NCBI RefSeq assembly: GCF_008727795.1
Contig: NZ_CP044222.1
Coordinates: 372,001 to 436,000, forward strand
DNA from: Nitrincola iocasae
Lineage (GTDB): Bacteria > Pseudomonadota > Gammaproteobacteria > Pseudomonadales > Balneatricaceae
Direction: 5' to 3'
DNA: 64,000 nt
Positions 28,457 to 36,682 of this stretch are shown piece after piece (position 1 is the stretch's first letter; each line of letters starts with the position of its first letter). The notes under the pieces are model-generated. The model was given only the letters and a program-made list of their open reading frames with translations, was not told where the DNA came from and searched no databases. Made by a program: the position numbers and the translations under genes.

Positions 28457-30007
28457 TTACATCAACTCAGGATTTAAGCTAGCGCTCCAAGGCAGCAGCT
28501 TCTCGATAGCATCCACACTCTGCGCGTTGGGTAGCTCTCTGAAGACGACTTTTAAATACTCATACGGGTTCAGGCCATTGGCCTTGGCGGACTCGATCAG
28601 ACTGTACAGGTTAGCACTGGCTTTGGCGCCCGCCTGGCTGTTGGCAAATAGCCAGTTCTTGCGACCCACGGTGAAGGGACGGATGGCATTTTCCGCACGG
28701 TTGTTGTCAATCGGATAGGCACCATCATCCAGGTACCGGATTAACCGATCCCACTGAGAGTGAAGATAATACAGTGCCTTGCCAATCGCCGTTTGCGGTG
28801 GCACCTGTGGCAGACTTTTTTCAAGCCAAGCGTGTAATTTATCAATCACGGGTTTGGCATCGTCTTGTCGTCGCCGGTAGCGTTCATCCGGTGGCTGATC
28901 TTTCATGGCTTTTTCTAATGCGTATAGCTTCTGGATAAAGGCTAGCCCTTGATCGGCTTTGCCGGTTTTCCCCTTTTTCTGTAGCGCTTTGGCATCCATC
29001 AGCTTGCGTCGGGCATGGGCCCAACAGCCTAAGCGGGCAATCTGGTAGTCGGTACAGGCTTTTCCATACCCCTCATAACCGTCTACCATGATGGCATTCA
29101 CGGTTTCATCCAGTAGGGCCAGCGGCACCTCCTGACGACGAGAGTCCTCATAATGGAATAGCACGGCGGGCTGTTTGGCGAAGCTGCCCATTACCCACAT
29201 GTAGCTGGTGCTTTGCGCGGCTTTATCCGGCTCGTTCAGTACCTGAAGGGTTGTTTCATCCAGGTGGATGATTGGTTGTGCCAGCAGCTGCTCATGCAGC
29301 AGGTTAATCAACGGCTGCACCAACTGACCGCAACGCACCATCCAGTTGGCCAGGTTGGTACGATTCAGTTCCAGTCCAACTCGTTTGAAGATTTCTGACT
29401 GGCGGTACAGCGGTAATGCATCACAATATTTTTGTGTGGCCACATAGGCGAGTAACCCAGGGCCTGCGATGCTTTTTTCGATGGGCTGTTTAGGCTTGCA
29501 GGCAATGGCATGGTGTTGCTCACAGCAGGGACAGATATATTTCTGGCGGCGGTGAACGATGACCTTGGCTTGTGCCGGGATGATTTCCAGCTGTTCGTGA
29601 TCTTCTGTACCGATGACTTTGAGCTGGGTGCCATCGTGCGGACAGACCCGTTCTGATTCCGGTAGCTCGTACAGCACGTCTTCACGCGGCAAGTGTGCTG
29701 GGAGACTCACTCGGGGCTTCTTGCGGCGTGTATGAGCGGGTACTTCTAAAGTGTTTGCAGTATCAGGAGCGGCGTCTAGCTCGCCCTCCGCATCGTCTAA
29801 GGATTCCGCTTCATTGAACAACCCAAGATCAAGTTGATCCTGGGTGAGCTTTTCACTGCTGGGGGCAAACTGCTTGCGGTTGAACTGTTTAATCAGTTCT
29901 TCCAAGGTTTGGATACGCCGCTCACGCGACTGCAACAGCGCGTTTTTCTCTTCAAGCTGCGCTTTGAGTTGGGCGTTTTCTTCTTGTAAAGTGGCGGCGT
30001 TTTTCAT
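28457..30007 (-). CDS. tnpC: IS66 family transposase TnpC
   Basis: DDE transposase of 516 residues. Order: N-terminal leucine-zipper-like coiled coil (residues 5-50), the IS66 Cys/His zinc-binding segment (PHDGTQ and YICPCCEQHHAI), then the catalytic core with HLDETTLQVL (Asp), MVDGYEGYGKA (Asp) and NNRAENAIRPFTVGRKNWLF (Glu). Full length and intact. It is last in the element's tnpA-tnpB-tnpC order. Confidence 0.95.
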   Translation of the reverse strand: MKNAATLQEENAQLKAQLEEKNALLQSRERRIQTLEELIKQFNRKQFAPSSEKLTQDQLDLGLFNEAESLDDAEGELDAAPDTANTLEVPAHTRRKKPRVSLPAHLPREDVLYELPESERVCPHDGTQLKVIGTEDHEQLEIIPAQAKVIVHRRQKYICPCCEQHHAIACKPKQPIEKSIAGPGLLAYVATQKYCDALPLYRQSEIFKRVGLELNRTNLANWMVRCGQLVQPLINLLHEQLLAQPIIHLDETTLQVLNEPDKAAQSTSYMWVMGSFAKQPAVLFHYEDSRRQEVPLALLDETVNAIMVDGYEGYGKACTDYQIARLGCWAHARRKLMDAKALQKKGKTGKADQGLAFIQKLYALEKAMKDQPPDERYRRRQDDAKPVIDKLHAWLEKSLPQVPPQTAIGKALYYLHSQWDRLIRYLDDGAYPIDNNRAENAIRPFTVGRKNWLFANSQAGAKASANLYSLIESAKANGLNPYEYLKVVFRELPNAQSVDAIEKLLPWSASLNPELM

Positions 30008-30041
30008 GCCACTATTTTACCAAAAAACTCTCCAAAAAGGA

Positions 30042-30398
30042 TCAGGCAACGTCTTGATAAAAGAGTGTTTTGTGCGGTTTTAATTGCGTAATATCAAAGC
30101 CGCGCAACAGCCATTGCCACTGCTCATGATTGATCGTCACCGGATCAGTGGCCCACTGCCTTGGCCACTTGAACTTGTCGCGCTCCAGGCGTTTTTGCCA
30201 GAGGGCGAAGCCGGTCTCATCCCAGTACAGCACCTTGAGCTGGGTGCGTTTCTTGTTGCAGAAGACGAACAGCGCCTTGTCAAAAGGTGACAGCAACATC
30301 GTATCCTGAACAATAACACTGAGGCCGTTGATGGCTTTGCGGAAGTCCACTGGCTCACAGTGCAGATAGACTTTGATGTCTTCCTGCCATCGGATCAT
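30042..30398 (-). CDS. tnpB: IS66 family accessory protein TnpB
   Basis: Protein of 118 residues required for IS66 transposition (Orf2 family). It shows the family core VDFRKAINGLSVIVQ, FVFCNKKRTQLKVLYWDETGFALW and FKWP. It overlaps the end of tnpA by four bases. The biochemical role is not known for the family. Confidence 0.94.
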   Translation of the reverse strand: MIRWQEDIKVYLHCEPVDFRKAINGLSVIVQDTMLLSPFDKALFVFCNKKRTQLKVLYWDETGFALWQKRLERDKFKWPRQWATDPVTINHEQWQWLLRGFDITQLKPHKTLFYQDVA

Positions 30399-30682
30399 GC
30401 GGCCAGCGCCTTCACCAGTTGCGCAATGACCTGCGTACTGGTCGTTGGGAGATGCACTTTAACCGTACCATACTGGATGACGACGCTGGTCGTATCCGCA
30501 GGGGTAGGCCTCACTTCCACAAAGGGATCCTTCGGCGAGATGGCTTTCAGCTTGATCCGGCGCAGGCTAAAGTATTTAGGATTTAATCCGCGCACTGAGC
30601 AGAACTCAGCCTGGCTCTGGTTGCTTTGCTCAAACTCGTTGATCAATGACAGCCATTCGGCTTTGGTACGGTACTTTCTCAT
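30395..30682 (-). CDS. tnpA: IS66 family accessory protein TnpA
   Basis: Protein of 95 residues with an N-terminal helix-turn-helix of the IS66 Orf1 type (WLSLINEFEQSNQSQAEFCSV, NPKYFSLRR). It is first of the three IS66 genes, with its start 80 bases inside the right inverted repeat. Probably the DNA-binding helper for transposition or expression. Confidence 0.92.
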   Translation of the reverse strand: MRKYRTKAEWLSLINEFEQSNQSQAEFCSVRGLNPKYFSLRRIKLKAISPKDPFVEVRPTPADTTSVVIQYGTVKVHLPTTSTQVIAQLVKALAA

Positions 30683-30762
30683 GGAAACCTCCTAGCGTTG
30701 AAAGCTGTGAGGTTATCGAGTTGGCTTCAGTTCGAATAGGCGGTGGTTGGATTGGCGCTTAC

Positions 30763-30999
30763 GGTTAACCGGCCTCTGTCCTATTCAAACAGCGGGTTAC
30801 CTTTCAGTCCCAGTTAGTTTCAGGTTCAGCGCCGGTGTAAGTCCACTCGCTCAGAGTATTGATGCACGCCAGCAGGACGGATAATCAAAGCGACGGGCTT
30901 CGAGTTGGGTGTAGAAATCGGGTTTCAGGTCTGAATGACCAGTCAGTGTAAACTTTGGTTTACATATTTTGATTTGTAAACTACAGTTAGCACATGATA
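30763..30999 (+). other. remnant segment between IS66 and IS5 with palindromes
   Basis: No gene is recognised in these 237 bases. At 30947-30964 there is a perfect TGTAAAC-TTTG-GTTTACA palindrome, and TTTACA (30959) pairs again with TGTAAA (30975), giving overlapping operator-like symmetry. The segment may be what is left of a regulator's promoter after IS-mediated rearrangement. Confidence 0.35.
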
Positions 31000-32196
31000 G
31001 GGAACCTGCGATCAAGTCCCTGATGTGAGATAATCTGAGCCAATAGCCATCAACAAAGACATTCATTCCATGAGCCATCAACTCACCTTTGCCGATAGTG
31101 AATTTTCCAGTAAACGCCGCCAGACTCGTAAAGAGATTTTCCTGTCTCGGATGGATGCTTTATTGCCTTGGCCACAGCTGTTAGATGTCATCGAGCCGCA
31201 CTATCCCAAAGCTGGCAATGGACGCCGTCCCTATCCACTTGAAAGCATGCTGCGTATTCATTGCATGCAGCAGTGGTACAGTCTCAGTGATGAGGCCATG
31301 GAAGATGCACTCTATGAGATTGCGTCCATGCGGTTGTTTGCTCATTTATCACTGGATGGGGCTATTCCTGATCGGACCACCATCATGAACTTTCGGCATT
31401 TACTGGAAAAACACAAACTGGCCCGCAAGATACTCAAAGCCGTGAATCGCTGGTTATCTGACTGCGGTGTCATGATGCGGCAAGGCACACTGGTTGATGC
31501 CACGATCATCGAAGCGCCGAGCTCCACCAAGAATAAAAGCAATCAGCGCGACCCGGATATGCACCAGACAAAGAAGGGCAACGACTGGCACTTCGGCATG
31601 AAGGCTCATATAGGCGTAGACGCCAAGAGTGGTTTAACCCACTCGTTGGTAACAACCCCTGCGAACGAACACGACCTGAATCAACTCAATAACCTGCTGC
31701 ATGGTGAAGAGGAATTTGTGTCGGGTGATGCAGGTTATCAAGGTGCTGAGAAACGGGAAGAGCTTAAAGAGACAGGCGTGGAGTGGCTGATAGCTCAACG
31801 TCCTGGCAAAGTCAGAGCATTGAAAAAACATCCGCGTAAAAACAAAGTCGCCATCAAAATTGAATACCTAAAAGCCAGTATCCGTGCCAAAGTGGAGCAT
31901 CCGTTCCGCATCATCAAATGTCAGTTTGGATTTGTGAAAGCCAAGTACAAAGGATTACAGAAAAATGACAATCAACTGGCGATGCTATTTGCATTGGCTA
32001 ACATCGTTCGAGTAGACCAAATGTTGCGCTGGCAGCCTAAATCCGCCTAAATTCAGGATTGGCACGGGAAAACGATAAAGTTTAGCCATCAATGGCTTTA
32101 TATCGGCCAATAACGGCAAAAATCTGCTTAAAAAGCACTCGATTGAGAATGAGTGCCGTCAGCAGAGTAAAAGCTCCGGCTTAATCGCTGGTTCCC
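31000..32196 (+). mobile_element. IS5-family insertion sequence, complete
   Basis: About 1.2 kb bounded by inverted repeats GGGAACCTGCGATCAAG and GGGAACCAGCGATTAAG, 15 of 17 matching. It carries one transposase of the IS5 subgroup. Flanks do not show an identical 4-bp YTAR duplication (ATAG left, CTAA right), so the element may have been reshuffled after insertion. Confidence 0.88.
31070..32050 (+). CDS. IS5 family transposase
   Basis: DDE transposase of 326 residues, close in layout to E. coli IS5 InsH. Key regions: MSHQLTFADSEFSSKRRQTR at the start, LESMLRIHCMQQWYSLSDEAMEDALYE, given here only in part as MQQWYSLSDEAMEDALYE, then GTLVDATIIEAPSSTKN (Asp), VSGDAGYQGAEKRE (Asp) and KVEHPFRIIKCQFGF (Glu). 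The gene is intact and fills the element. Confidence 0.95.
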   Translation: MSHQLTFADSEFSSKRRQTRKEIFLSRMDALLPWPQLLDVIEPHYPKAGNGRRPYPLESMLRIHCMQQWYSLSDEAMEDALYEIASMRLFAHLSLDGAIPDRTTIMNFRHLLEKHKLARKILKAVNRWLSDCGVMMRQGTLVDATIIEAPSSTKNKSNQRDPDMHQTKKGNDWHFGMKAHIGVDAKSGLTHSLVTTPANEHDLNQLNNLLHGEEEFVSGDAGYQGAEKREELKETGVEWLIAQRPGKVRALKKHPRKNKVAIKIEYLKASIRAKVEHPFRIIKCQFGFVKAKYKGLQKNDNQLAMLFALANIVRVDQMLRWQPKSA

Positions 32197-32249
32197 TAAA
32201 GAATGCCCAGTCCCCCTCACATACTGAAGATCAACAATCAAGGCGATCA

Positions 32250-32288
32250 CAAGGGATCAGCCACCTGATCAAGTTGGCTGACCCCTTG
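32250..32288 (+). repeat. inverted repeat and left copy of a 24-bp direct repeat
   Basis: CAAGGGATCAGCCA (32250-32263) pairs with TGGCTGACCCCTTG (32275-32288) with one mismatch around an 11-base loop. The right arm and loop (32267-32290, GATCAAGTTGGCTGACCCCT...) recur at 35101-35124 with a single change. The two copies bound the HAD-Fic-GNAT block. Confidence 0.7.
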
Positions 32289-32320
32289 ATACTTGATACC
32301 TTGATATAATGGAGGCATGT

Positions 32321-32935
32321 TTGAAAGACACTATTATGCTAGACCTTGATGGCGTCATTCGACATTGGTCCGATGTTGAGGTTAATAACGCAGAAAGGGA
32401 ACTCGGAATTGCGGTGGGCACTTTGTATTCTTTTGCATCGTCTCAAGAGTTATCATCACTAGCTACGATAGGAGCGATTTCTCATGATGAATGGTGTGGC
32501 CGAATCAGAACAGCGCTGTCTTCTGAGTATGATGAAAATATCGCTGAACAGCTGGTGTCGGCTTGGTATACAGCAAGCTGTGAAATCGATTTTACCCTTC
32601 TTGATAAAATCAAGCGTTTAGCTCCTATGAGCAAGCTGGTCTTAGTGACCAATGCGACATCGCGTCTTACAGCTGATCTGGATAAAGTAAATTTACTCTC
32701 AAGGTTTGATGTTGTGGTGAACTCTTCGACAATAGGTGTCGCGAAGCCAGATCCTAAGTTCTTTGAAAAAGCCTTGGCTTTATCTGAGAGCCAGGCAGCT
32801 CACACAGTATTTGTAGATGACAAACTCAGCAATGTACATGCCGCTAGTTCGTTGGGTATTGAGAGCTTTCATCATCAAAGTGTCGTGGATACACTTGAGT
32901 TTATCCGCAAGCGTTTCACTTCTACGGCAGTTTAG
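32321..32935 (+). CDS. HAD superfamily hydrolase (subfamily IA-like)
   Basis: Phosphohydrolase of about 204 residues. Motif I is MLDLDGVIRHW (nucleophile and acid/base Asp), motif II LVTNATSRL, motif III Lys in GVAKPDPKFF and motif IV VFVDDK, so all catalytic motifs are present. A helical cap lies between motifs I and II. The start is uncertain: TTG 32321 has a GGAGG site 5 bases upstream and is preferred; in-frame ATG 32309 and ATG 32336 are alternatives. Substrate unknown. It is the first gene after the IS heap, in a block bounded by a 24-bp repeat. Confidence 0.85.
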   Translation: MKDTIMLDLDGVIRHWSDVEVNNAERELGIAVGTLYSFASSQELSSLATIGAISHDEWCGRIRTALSSEYDENIAEQLVSAWYTASCEIDFTLLDKIKRLAPMSKLVLVTNATSRLTADLDKVNLLSRFDVVVNSSTIGVAKPDPKFFEKALALSESQAAHTVFVDDKLSNVHAASSLGIESFHHQSVVDTLEFIRKRFTSTAV

Positions 32936-33053
32936 TAAAGACTGCGTCCTGGATGGCAGAGTCCACACACAGTCTAGAACGCTTGTCGCAGGCATTAGAT
33001 GCCATGGAGCTATGTTAAGGGGGAGCAGCGCTTCCGTTGACAGATAAGGCTAA
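32936..33053 (+). other. spacer after HAD gene
   Basis: This 118-base stretch has no gene. GCATTAGATGCC near 32991 and GGCTAACGAC near 33048 faintly resemble integron core sites (GTTAGAT, GCCTAAC-like) but lack the conserved GTT, so they are not called as attC. Confidence 0.2.
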
Positions 33054-33240
33054 CGACAAAACTACTAGCCTATCAGATACTGCAAAATATGAGAGTCTAA
33101 CCATCTAGGCTATCATAGGTTCACGACAAAACCACTAGTCTCTCAGATATTACTAAAAATGAGAGTCTAGATCGTTAGACCTTCATAGATTGACGACAAA
33201 ACCACTAGTCTCTCAAACTCTACGAAAAGTGAGAGTCTAG
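33054..33240 (+). repeat. 70-bp tandem repeat, about 2.7 copies
   Basis: Units start with CGACAAAAC at 33054, 33124 and 33194. Each contains ACTAGTCTCTC-like and GAGAGTCTAG arms that can pair with one mismatch, around a variable AT-rich centre. The spacing is exactly 70 bases. It lies between the HAD and Fic genes. Possible roles are an iteron-like protein-binding array, a structured leader RNA, or a decayed repeat element. Confidence 0.85.
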
Positions 33241-33382
33241 GGGGACATCGTTCTTTTATAGTGACGATAACGTGCCTTAAGCATCCTATGTATCAATATT
33301 TGACATGCAAAAAGACGTAGATATACTGGACAAAATCATTTGTCATTAATAATTGATATTATTTGAGAGGCTAGTTGGGCGT

Positions 33383-34504
33383 ATGGATCTAGATCTAGAG
33401 AACGCGGTGCATTACCACTACGATCAATTTCCGCCTAATCAACTGGATTATGGCAGTTTTGTTAATGCCTTACTTAAAGCAACCGACGCGATTGCCCGCT
33501 ATGATCAGATGCTCAAAAATATGCACAACAGTGAGATATTACTGGCCCCATTAAGGAATCAAGAGGCCGTTATTTCCTCAAGGATGGAGGGCACTGTGAG
33601 TACGATGGATGAAATCCTTAAGTATGAGGCGGACCATGAGAATGATGCGACAGGTACGTCTACGGCTCGATCAGAGGTAATAGAAACCATTCTTTACCAA
33701 CGAGCATTAAAAGCAGCACAGGGAGCAATGAGCGATGGACATCCTATATCTCAGTCCTTTGTTAAAGCGATTCATCAACGGCTGCTATCTTTTGGCCGAG
33801 GAGCTTCAAAATCTCCGGGAGAATTCAAAACAGAACAAAACTACCTCGCCGACAGGAATAAGCGAAAAATACTGTTTATTCCTGTTCGTCCCGAGAAACT
33901 GCAGGATGGCTTAGATACACTGTTTGAATATATCAATAACAGCTCTGATCCTGCGCTCATTAAGGCTGCAATGACTCATGTTGAGTTTGAGGCATTGCAC
34001 CCGTTTAAAGATGGTAATGGCAGAATTGGCCGCATGTTAATAACGCTTATGTTATGGCAATCAGGCACGATAGCGGCACCTCATTTTTATGTGAGTGGTT
34101 ATTTTGAAGAAAATAAAGATGAGTACATTGACATGATGAGGCGTGTATCAGAATCTGGGGATTGGAATGAGTGGTGCGCATTTTTTCTGGAGGCAGTCGA
34201 GCAACAAGCAATAAGCAACTTAGTGATTGCTGAAAACATAAGATCTTTATATGAAAAAATGAAGCAAACATTTGCTGATGTTCTAGCGTCGAAATGGAGT
34301 ATGACAGCGCTTGATTTTGTGTTTACAAATCCGGTTTTTCGAAACAACAAATTTACATCAAACAGTGGCATACCCTCAGCTAGTGCAGCACGATTTACAA
34401 GGATACTGCTGGATGAAGGGATAATACAAACTGTCGAAGAAGCTTCAGGAAGAAGGCCTGCTCTTTATTCATTTGAGCCATTAATGGAGCTTGTTCGAGT
34501 ATGA
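33383..34504 (+). CDS. Fic family protein (class II, self-inhibited AMPylase)
   Basis: Fic-domain protein of 373 residues. The active-site motif is HPFKDGNGRIGR with catalytic His and the phosphate-binding DGNGR loop. The N-terminal inhibitory helix motif is SSRMEGT ([S/T]xxxE[G/N]), so the enzyme is auto-inhibited by an upstream helix (class II). An N-terminal Fic_N-type region precedes, and a C-terminal winged-helix-like part (SASAARFTRILLDEGII) follows. ATG 33383 is preferred over an in-frame TTG at 33353. Likely AMPylates a protein target. No separate antitoxin gene is seen, in keeping with class II. Confidence 0.9.
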   Translation: MDLDLENAVHYHYDQFPPNQLDYGSFVNALLKATDAIARYDQMLKNMHNSEILLAPLRNQEAVISSRMEGTVSTMDEILKYEADHENDATGTSTARSEVIETILYQRALKAAQGAMSDGHPISQSFVKAIHQRLLSFGRGASKSPGEFKTEQNYLADRNKRKILFIPVRPEKLQDGLDTLFEYINNSSDPALIKAAMTHVEFEALHPFKDGNGRIGRMLITLMLWQSGTIAAPHFYVSGYFEENKDEYIDMMRRVSESGDWNEWCAFFLEAVEQQAISNLVIAENIRSLYEKMKQTFADVLASKWSMTALDFVFTNPVFRNNKFTSNSGIPSASAARFTRILLDEGIIQTVEEASGRRPALYSFEPLMELVRV

Positions 34505-34524
34505 CGCAGTGAGAACCTAGCCTA

Positions 34525-35094
34525 ATGAAAGTGTGGGAATTAGAGACAGATCGTTTACAGTTGCGGCAGTGGATAGATGCCGATTTCCCCGTGTTTGCCG
34601 AACTGAATTCAGATCCAGCTGTTATGCAGTATTTTCCTAAGTTACTTGAACCAGTTGACAGTGATGCGATAGCAGAAAAATGCAGGCAACTGATTGCTGA
34701 ACGAGGTTGGGGTTTTTGGGCGGTGAGTTTGAAGGATACGGGTTGCTTCATCGGGTTTGTCGGTTTGCATCAGCCTAAGGCTAATTTACCCTTTTCACCC
34801 TGTGTAGAAATTGGCTGGCGGCTCCATAAACACTATTGGCGTCGAGGGTTTGCTACCGAGGCGGCCACTGAGGCTTTAAGGTTTGCCTTTGAAGTGTTGT
34901 CATTGGATGAGGTGGTGTCATTCACGGCTAGATCCAATCAACCTTCCCGCGCAGTGATGGAGCGCCTTGGTATGTACAACACTCACAATGACTTTAAGCA
35001 CCCGGATATCGAATCAGACCATCCGCTTTCTGAGCATGTGCTGTATAAGATAACCAGATCGGAGTGGATCAAAGGTTCAGCCTCCAAGCGATAG
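34525..35094 (+). CDS. GNAT N-acetyltransferase, RimJ/RimL type
   Basis: Acetyltransferase of 189 residues with the RimJ/RimL pattern: LETDRLQLRQW at the N-terminus, VEIGWRLHKHYWRRGFATEAATEAL holding the acetyl-CoA loop (given here as RRGFATEA), and a late SFTARSNQPSRAVMERLGM. It acetylates an unknown amine, such as a protein N-terminus or small molecule. It lies 20 bases after the Fic gene and ends one base from the convergent HD-GYP gene. Confidence 0.9.
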   Translation: MKVWELETDRLQLRQWIDADFPVFAELNSDPAVMQYFPKLLEPVDSDAIAEKCRQLIAERGWGFWAVSLKDTGCFIGFVGLHQPKANLPFSPCVEIGWRLHKHYWRRGFATEAATEALRFAFEVLSLDEVVSFTARSNQPSRAVMERLGMYNTHNDFKHPDIESDHPLSEHVLYKITRSEWIKGSASKR

Positions 35095-35095
35095 A

Positions 35096-36541
35096 TCATA
35101 GATCAAGCTGGCTGACCCCTTGATCGTCCTGTTTCATCATCTGAATGAAAATCCGGATTAGCTCTGGATCAAACTGTCCTTGATCCTGTTCAGCTTCAAG
35201 AATATTCAGTGCTTTTTCTTTGGGCATCCCCGGGCGGTAGACACGGTCACCTGTCATGGCGTCCCAGGTGTCGGCGATAGCAACAATGCGGGCCAGTAGT
35301 GGAGTTTCATCACCTTTCAGACCATCCGGGTAGCCAGTCCCATCCCAACGTTCGTGGTGCCATGCTGCGATTTCGGCGAAGGCTCTAAATCGCTTGAGGG
35401 GTTTCATTATGGTGGCCGTTATTGTGGGATGCTTTTTCATGTCTTCGTATTCGGCATCGGTCAGTGCTGAGGGTTTGTTCAGGATCGTATCGTGAATGCC
35501 GATCTTGCCGAGATCGTGCATTAATGCCCCCTTTTTCAGAAGCGCTAGTTCCTCTTTGTTTAACCCCAGTACTTTTCCCAGTTTGACGGCATAGTGTGAA
35601 ACCCTTCCGGAGTGGGCCGCTGTGTAAGGGTCTTTGGCTTGCAGGGCTTGAGCCAGAGAGGTCAGGGCTGCCATGTAGGTGCGTTCCTGTTCACGAAGCA
35701 GGTCCTGAACGTTTTGCGCAAGTTGGTTGATACCGTTTGCCAGTTGCCCCAGTTCATCTTTTGAGTGGGTATCGATGCGTGTATCAAGCTTTCCGTCTGA
35801 TAAATCCAGAATGGCACGATGCATTCGCTGTACGGGACCGGTAAGCCAAAAGTGAGTCAGTCCACCCAGTAGTATCAACATGACAGCGCTGCTGAGTAGA
35901 ATGGTGTTCCACATCGATTGTTCAAAGGGGCCATCAAAGCTGCTGATGGCTTCCTGCAAGCCCGTTATGTCCACCTCCGCTTCTATGCCGGCAATCCTGC
36001 CATCATGGATCGTCATGGGGAGTAAATAATCGCCTTTAACCGTATTCGTAGCAGGTTTGCGCTCATGGGTCTCACCCAGAGAAGCTTCCCGTAGGTGGAT
36101 AACCTGATGGTAGGCAGAACCCGGTTCAAGGGTTTTTGCACCATCCTTGTATTGGCTGTGGGCGAGAATTATGCCCTCGGCATCGAAAACATACAGAGCG
36201 GTTACATGTAATTGCCAGCCAAAGTCAGGATGCTGGTTAAGATAGTCTACTTCTTCAGCAAGGGAGTCATCACTCAGCTCAATATGCTCGTGCTCAATAT
36301 TGCGACGTATCTGATCGAGCAGCAGTTGAATTTTCTGATCCGCTTGGTCAAGAAAGGCTTTTTCAATAACCTGATCTGTTTGCTGTGACAGTAAAAATCC
36401 GTTCAGAATCAGTATGGCAATTGCAAACAACAGAAACTTTATTGATAGCGGCAGGCGCAGCCCGCTGTGCGGGTGAAGGCTTTGTGGTGGCTGCGGCACA
36501 ATAGTTCCTTTTAATCCGGGCGTAGGGGCGTCAAGCTTCAA
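35096..36541 (-). CDS. HD-GYP domain cyclic-di-GMP phosphodiesterase with HAMP and sensor region
   Basis: Membrane signalling protein of 481 residues. A transmembrane helix near residues 33-51 (FLLFAIAILILNGFLL) is followed by a periplasmic sensor, a second helix near 213-230, a HAMP domain (SDGKLDTRIDTHSKDELGQL) and the HD-GYP domain with HSGRVSHYA, LMHDLGKIGI (HD pair), HHERWDGTGYPDG (GYP loop) and ADTWDAMT. It should degrade cyclic-di-GMP in response to an outside signal. The start TTG 36541 is weak and there is no convincing ribosome site. Its last residues fall in the 24-bp repeat, so the C-terminus may have been altered. Confidence 0.88.
   Translation of the reverse strand: MKLDAPTPGLKGTIVPQPPQSLHPHSGLRLPLSIKFLLFAIAILILNGFLLSQQTDQVIEKAFLDQADQKIQLLLDQIRRNIEHEHIELSDDSLAEEVDYLNQHPDFGWQLHVTALYVFDAEGIILAHSQYKDGAKTLEPGSAYHQVIHLREASLGETHERKPATNTVKGDYLLPMTIHDGRIAGIEAEVDITGLQEAISSFDGPFEQSMWNTILLSSAVMLILLGGLTHFWLTGPVQRMHRAILDLSDGKLDTRIDTHSKDELGQLANGINQLAQNVQDLLREQERTYMAALTSLAQALQAKDPYTAAHSGRVSHYAVKLGKVLGLNKEELALLKKGALMHDLGKIGIHDTILNKPSALTDAEYEDMKKHPTITATIMKPLKRFRAFAEIAAWHHERWDGTGYPDGLKGDETPLLARIVAIADTWDAMTGDRVYRPGMPKEKALNILEAEQDQGQFDPELIRIFIQMMKQDDQGVSQLDL
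35101..35124 (+). repeat. right copy of the 24-bp direct repeat
   Basis: GATCAAGCTGGCTGACCCCT and the following TGAT match 32267-32290 except for one base. The repeat lies inside the last codons of the HD-GYP gene, so that protein's extreme C-terminus (DQGVSQLDL) is encoded by it. Confidence 0.7.
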
Positions 36542-36599
36542 TTATAGAGCCACTAGATTAAATTAAGCTTAATTTATGCCGTCTCTACTATGTTTGATA

Positions 36600-36636
36600 C
36601 CCCACTATAGCAGACTTGTGGTCTGCTATAGTGGGG
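36600..36636 (+). repeat. perfect 16-bp inverted repeat
   Basis: CCCCACTATAGCAGAC and its exact complement flank a 5-base TTGTG loop. It lies in the 141-base gap between the divergent HD-GYP and glutaredoxin-MauE genes. There is no T tail on either side, so it looks more like an operator or structured element than a terminator. Confidence 0.75.
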
Positions 36637-36682
36637 GGTAAAGCATAGTGTCTGGATTGACAAGTTGTTGCGGAGGATCAAT

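Larger units (their letters stand above)
28433..30762 (-). mobile_element. IS66-family insertion sequence, complete
   Basis: About 2.33 kb bounded by perfect 21-bp inverted repeats that start GTAAGCGCCAATCCAACC. It carries tnpA, tnpB and tnpC on the minus strand. The expected 8-bp target duplication is absent: GCCGTGAA on the left, GGTTAACC on the right. An adjacent deletion or recombination between copies is likely. Confidence 0.93.

Noticed and set aside
30851..31081. 76-codon minus-strand frame between IS66 and IS5
   Set aside because: It spans the IS5 left end, so it is a junction artefact.
32985..33060. Additional attC around GCATTAGATGCC / GGCTAACGAC
   Set aside because: The invariant GTT of the core is missing and no folded attC structure can be drawn.
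33054..33240. CRISPR array
   Set aside because: Units are contiguous 70-bp repeats with no unique spacers and there are no cas genes.
36600..36636. Intrinsic terminator
   Set aside because: No T tract on either strand, and it lies in a divergent promoter gap rather than after a gene.
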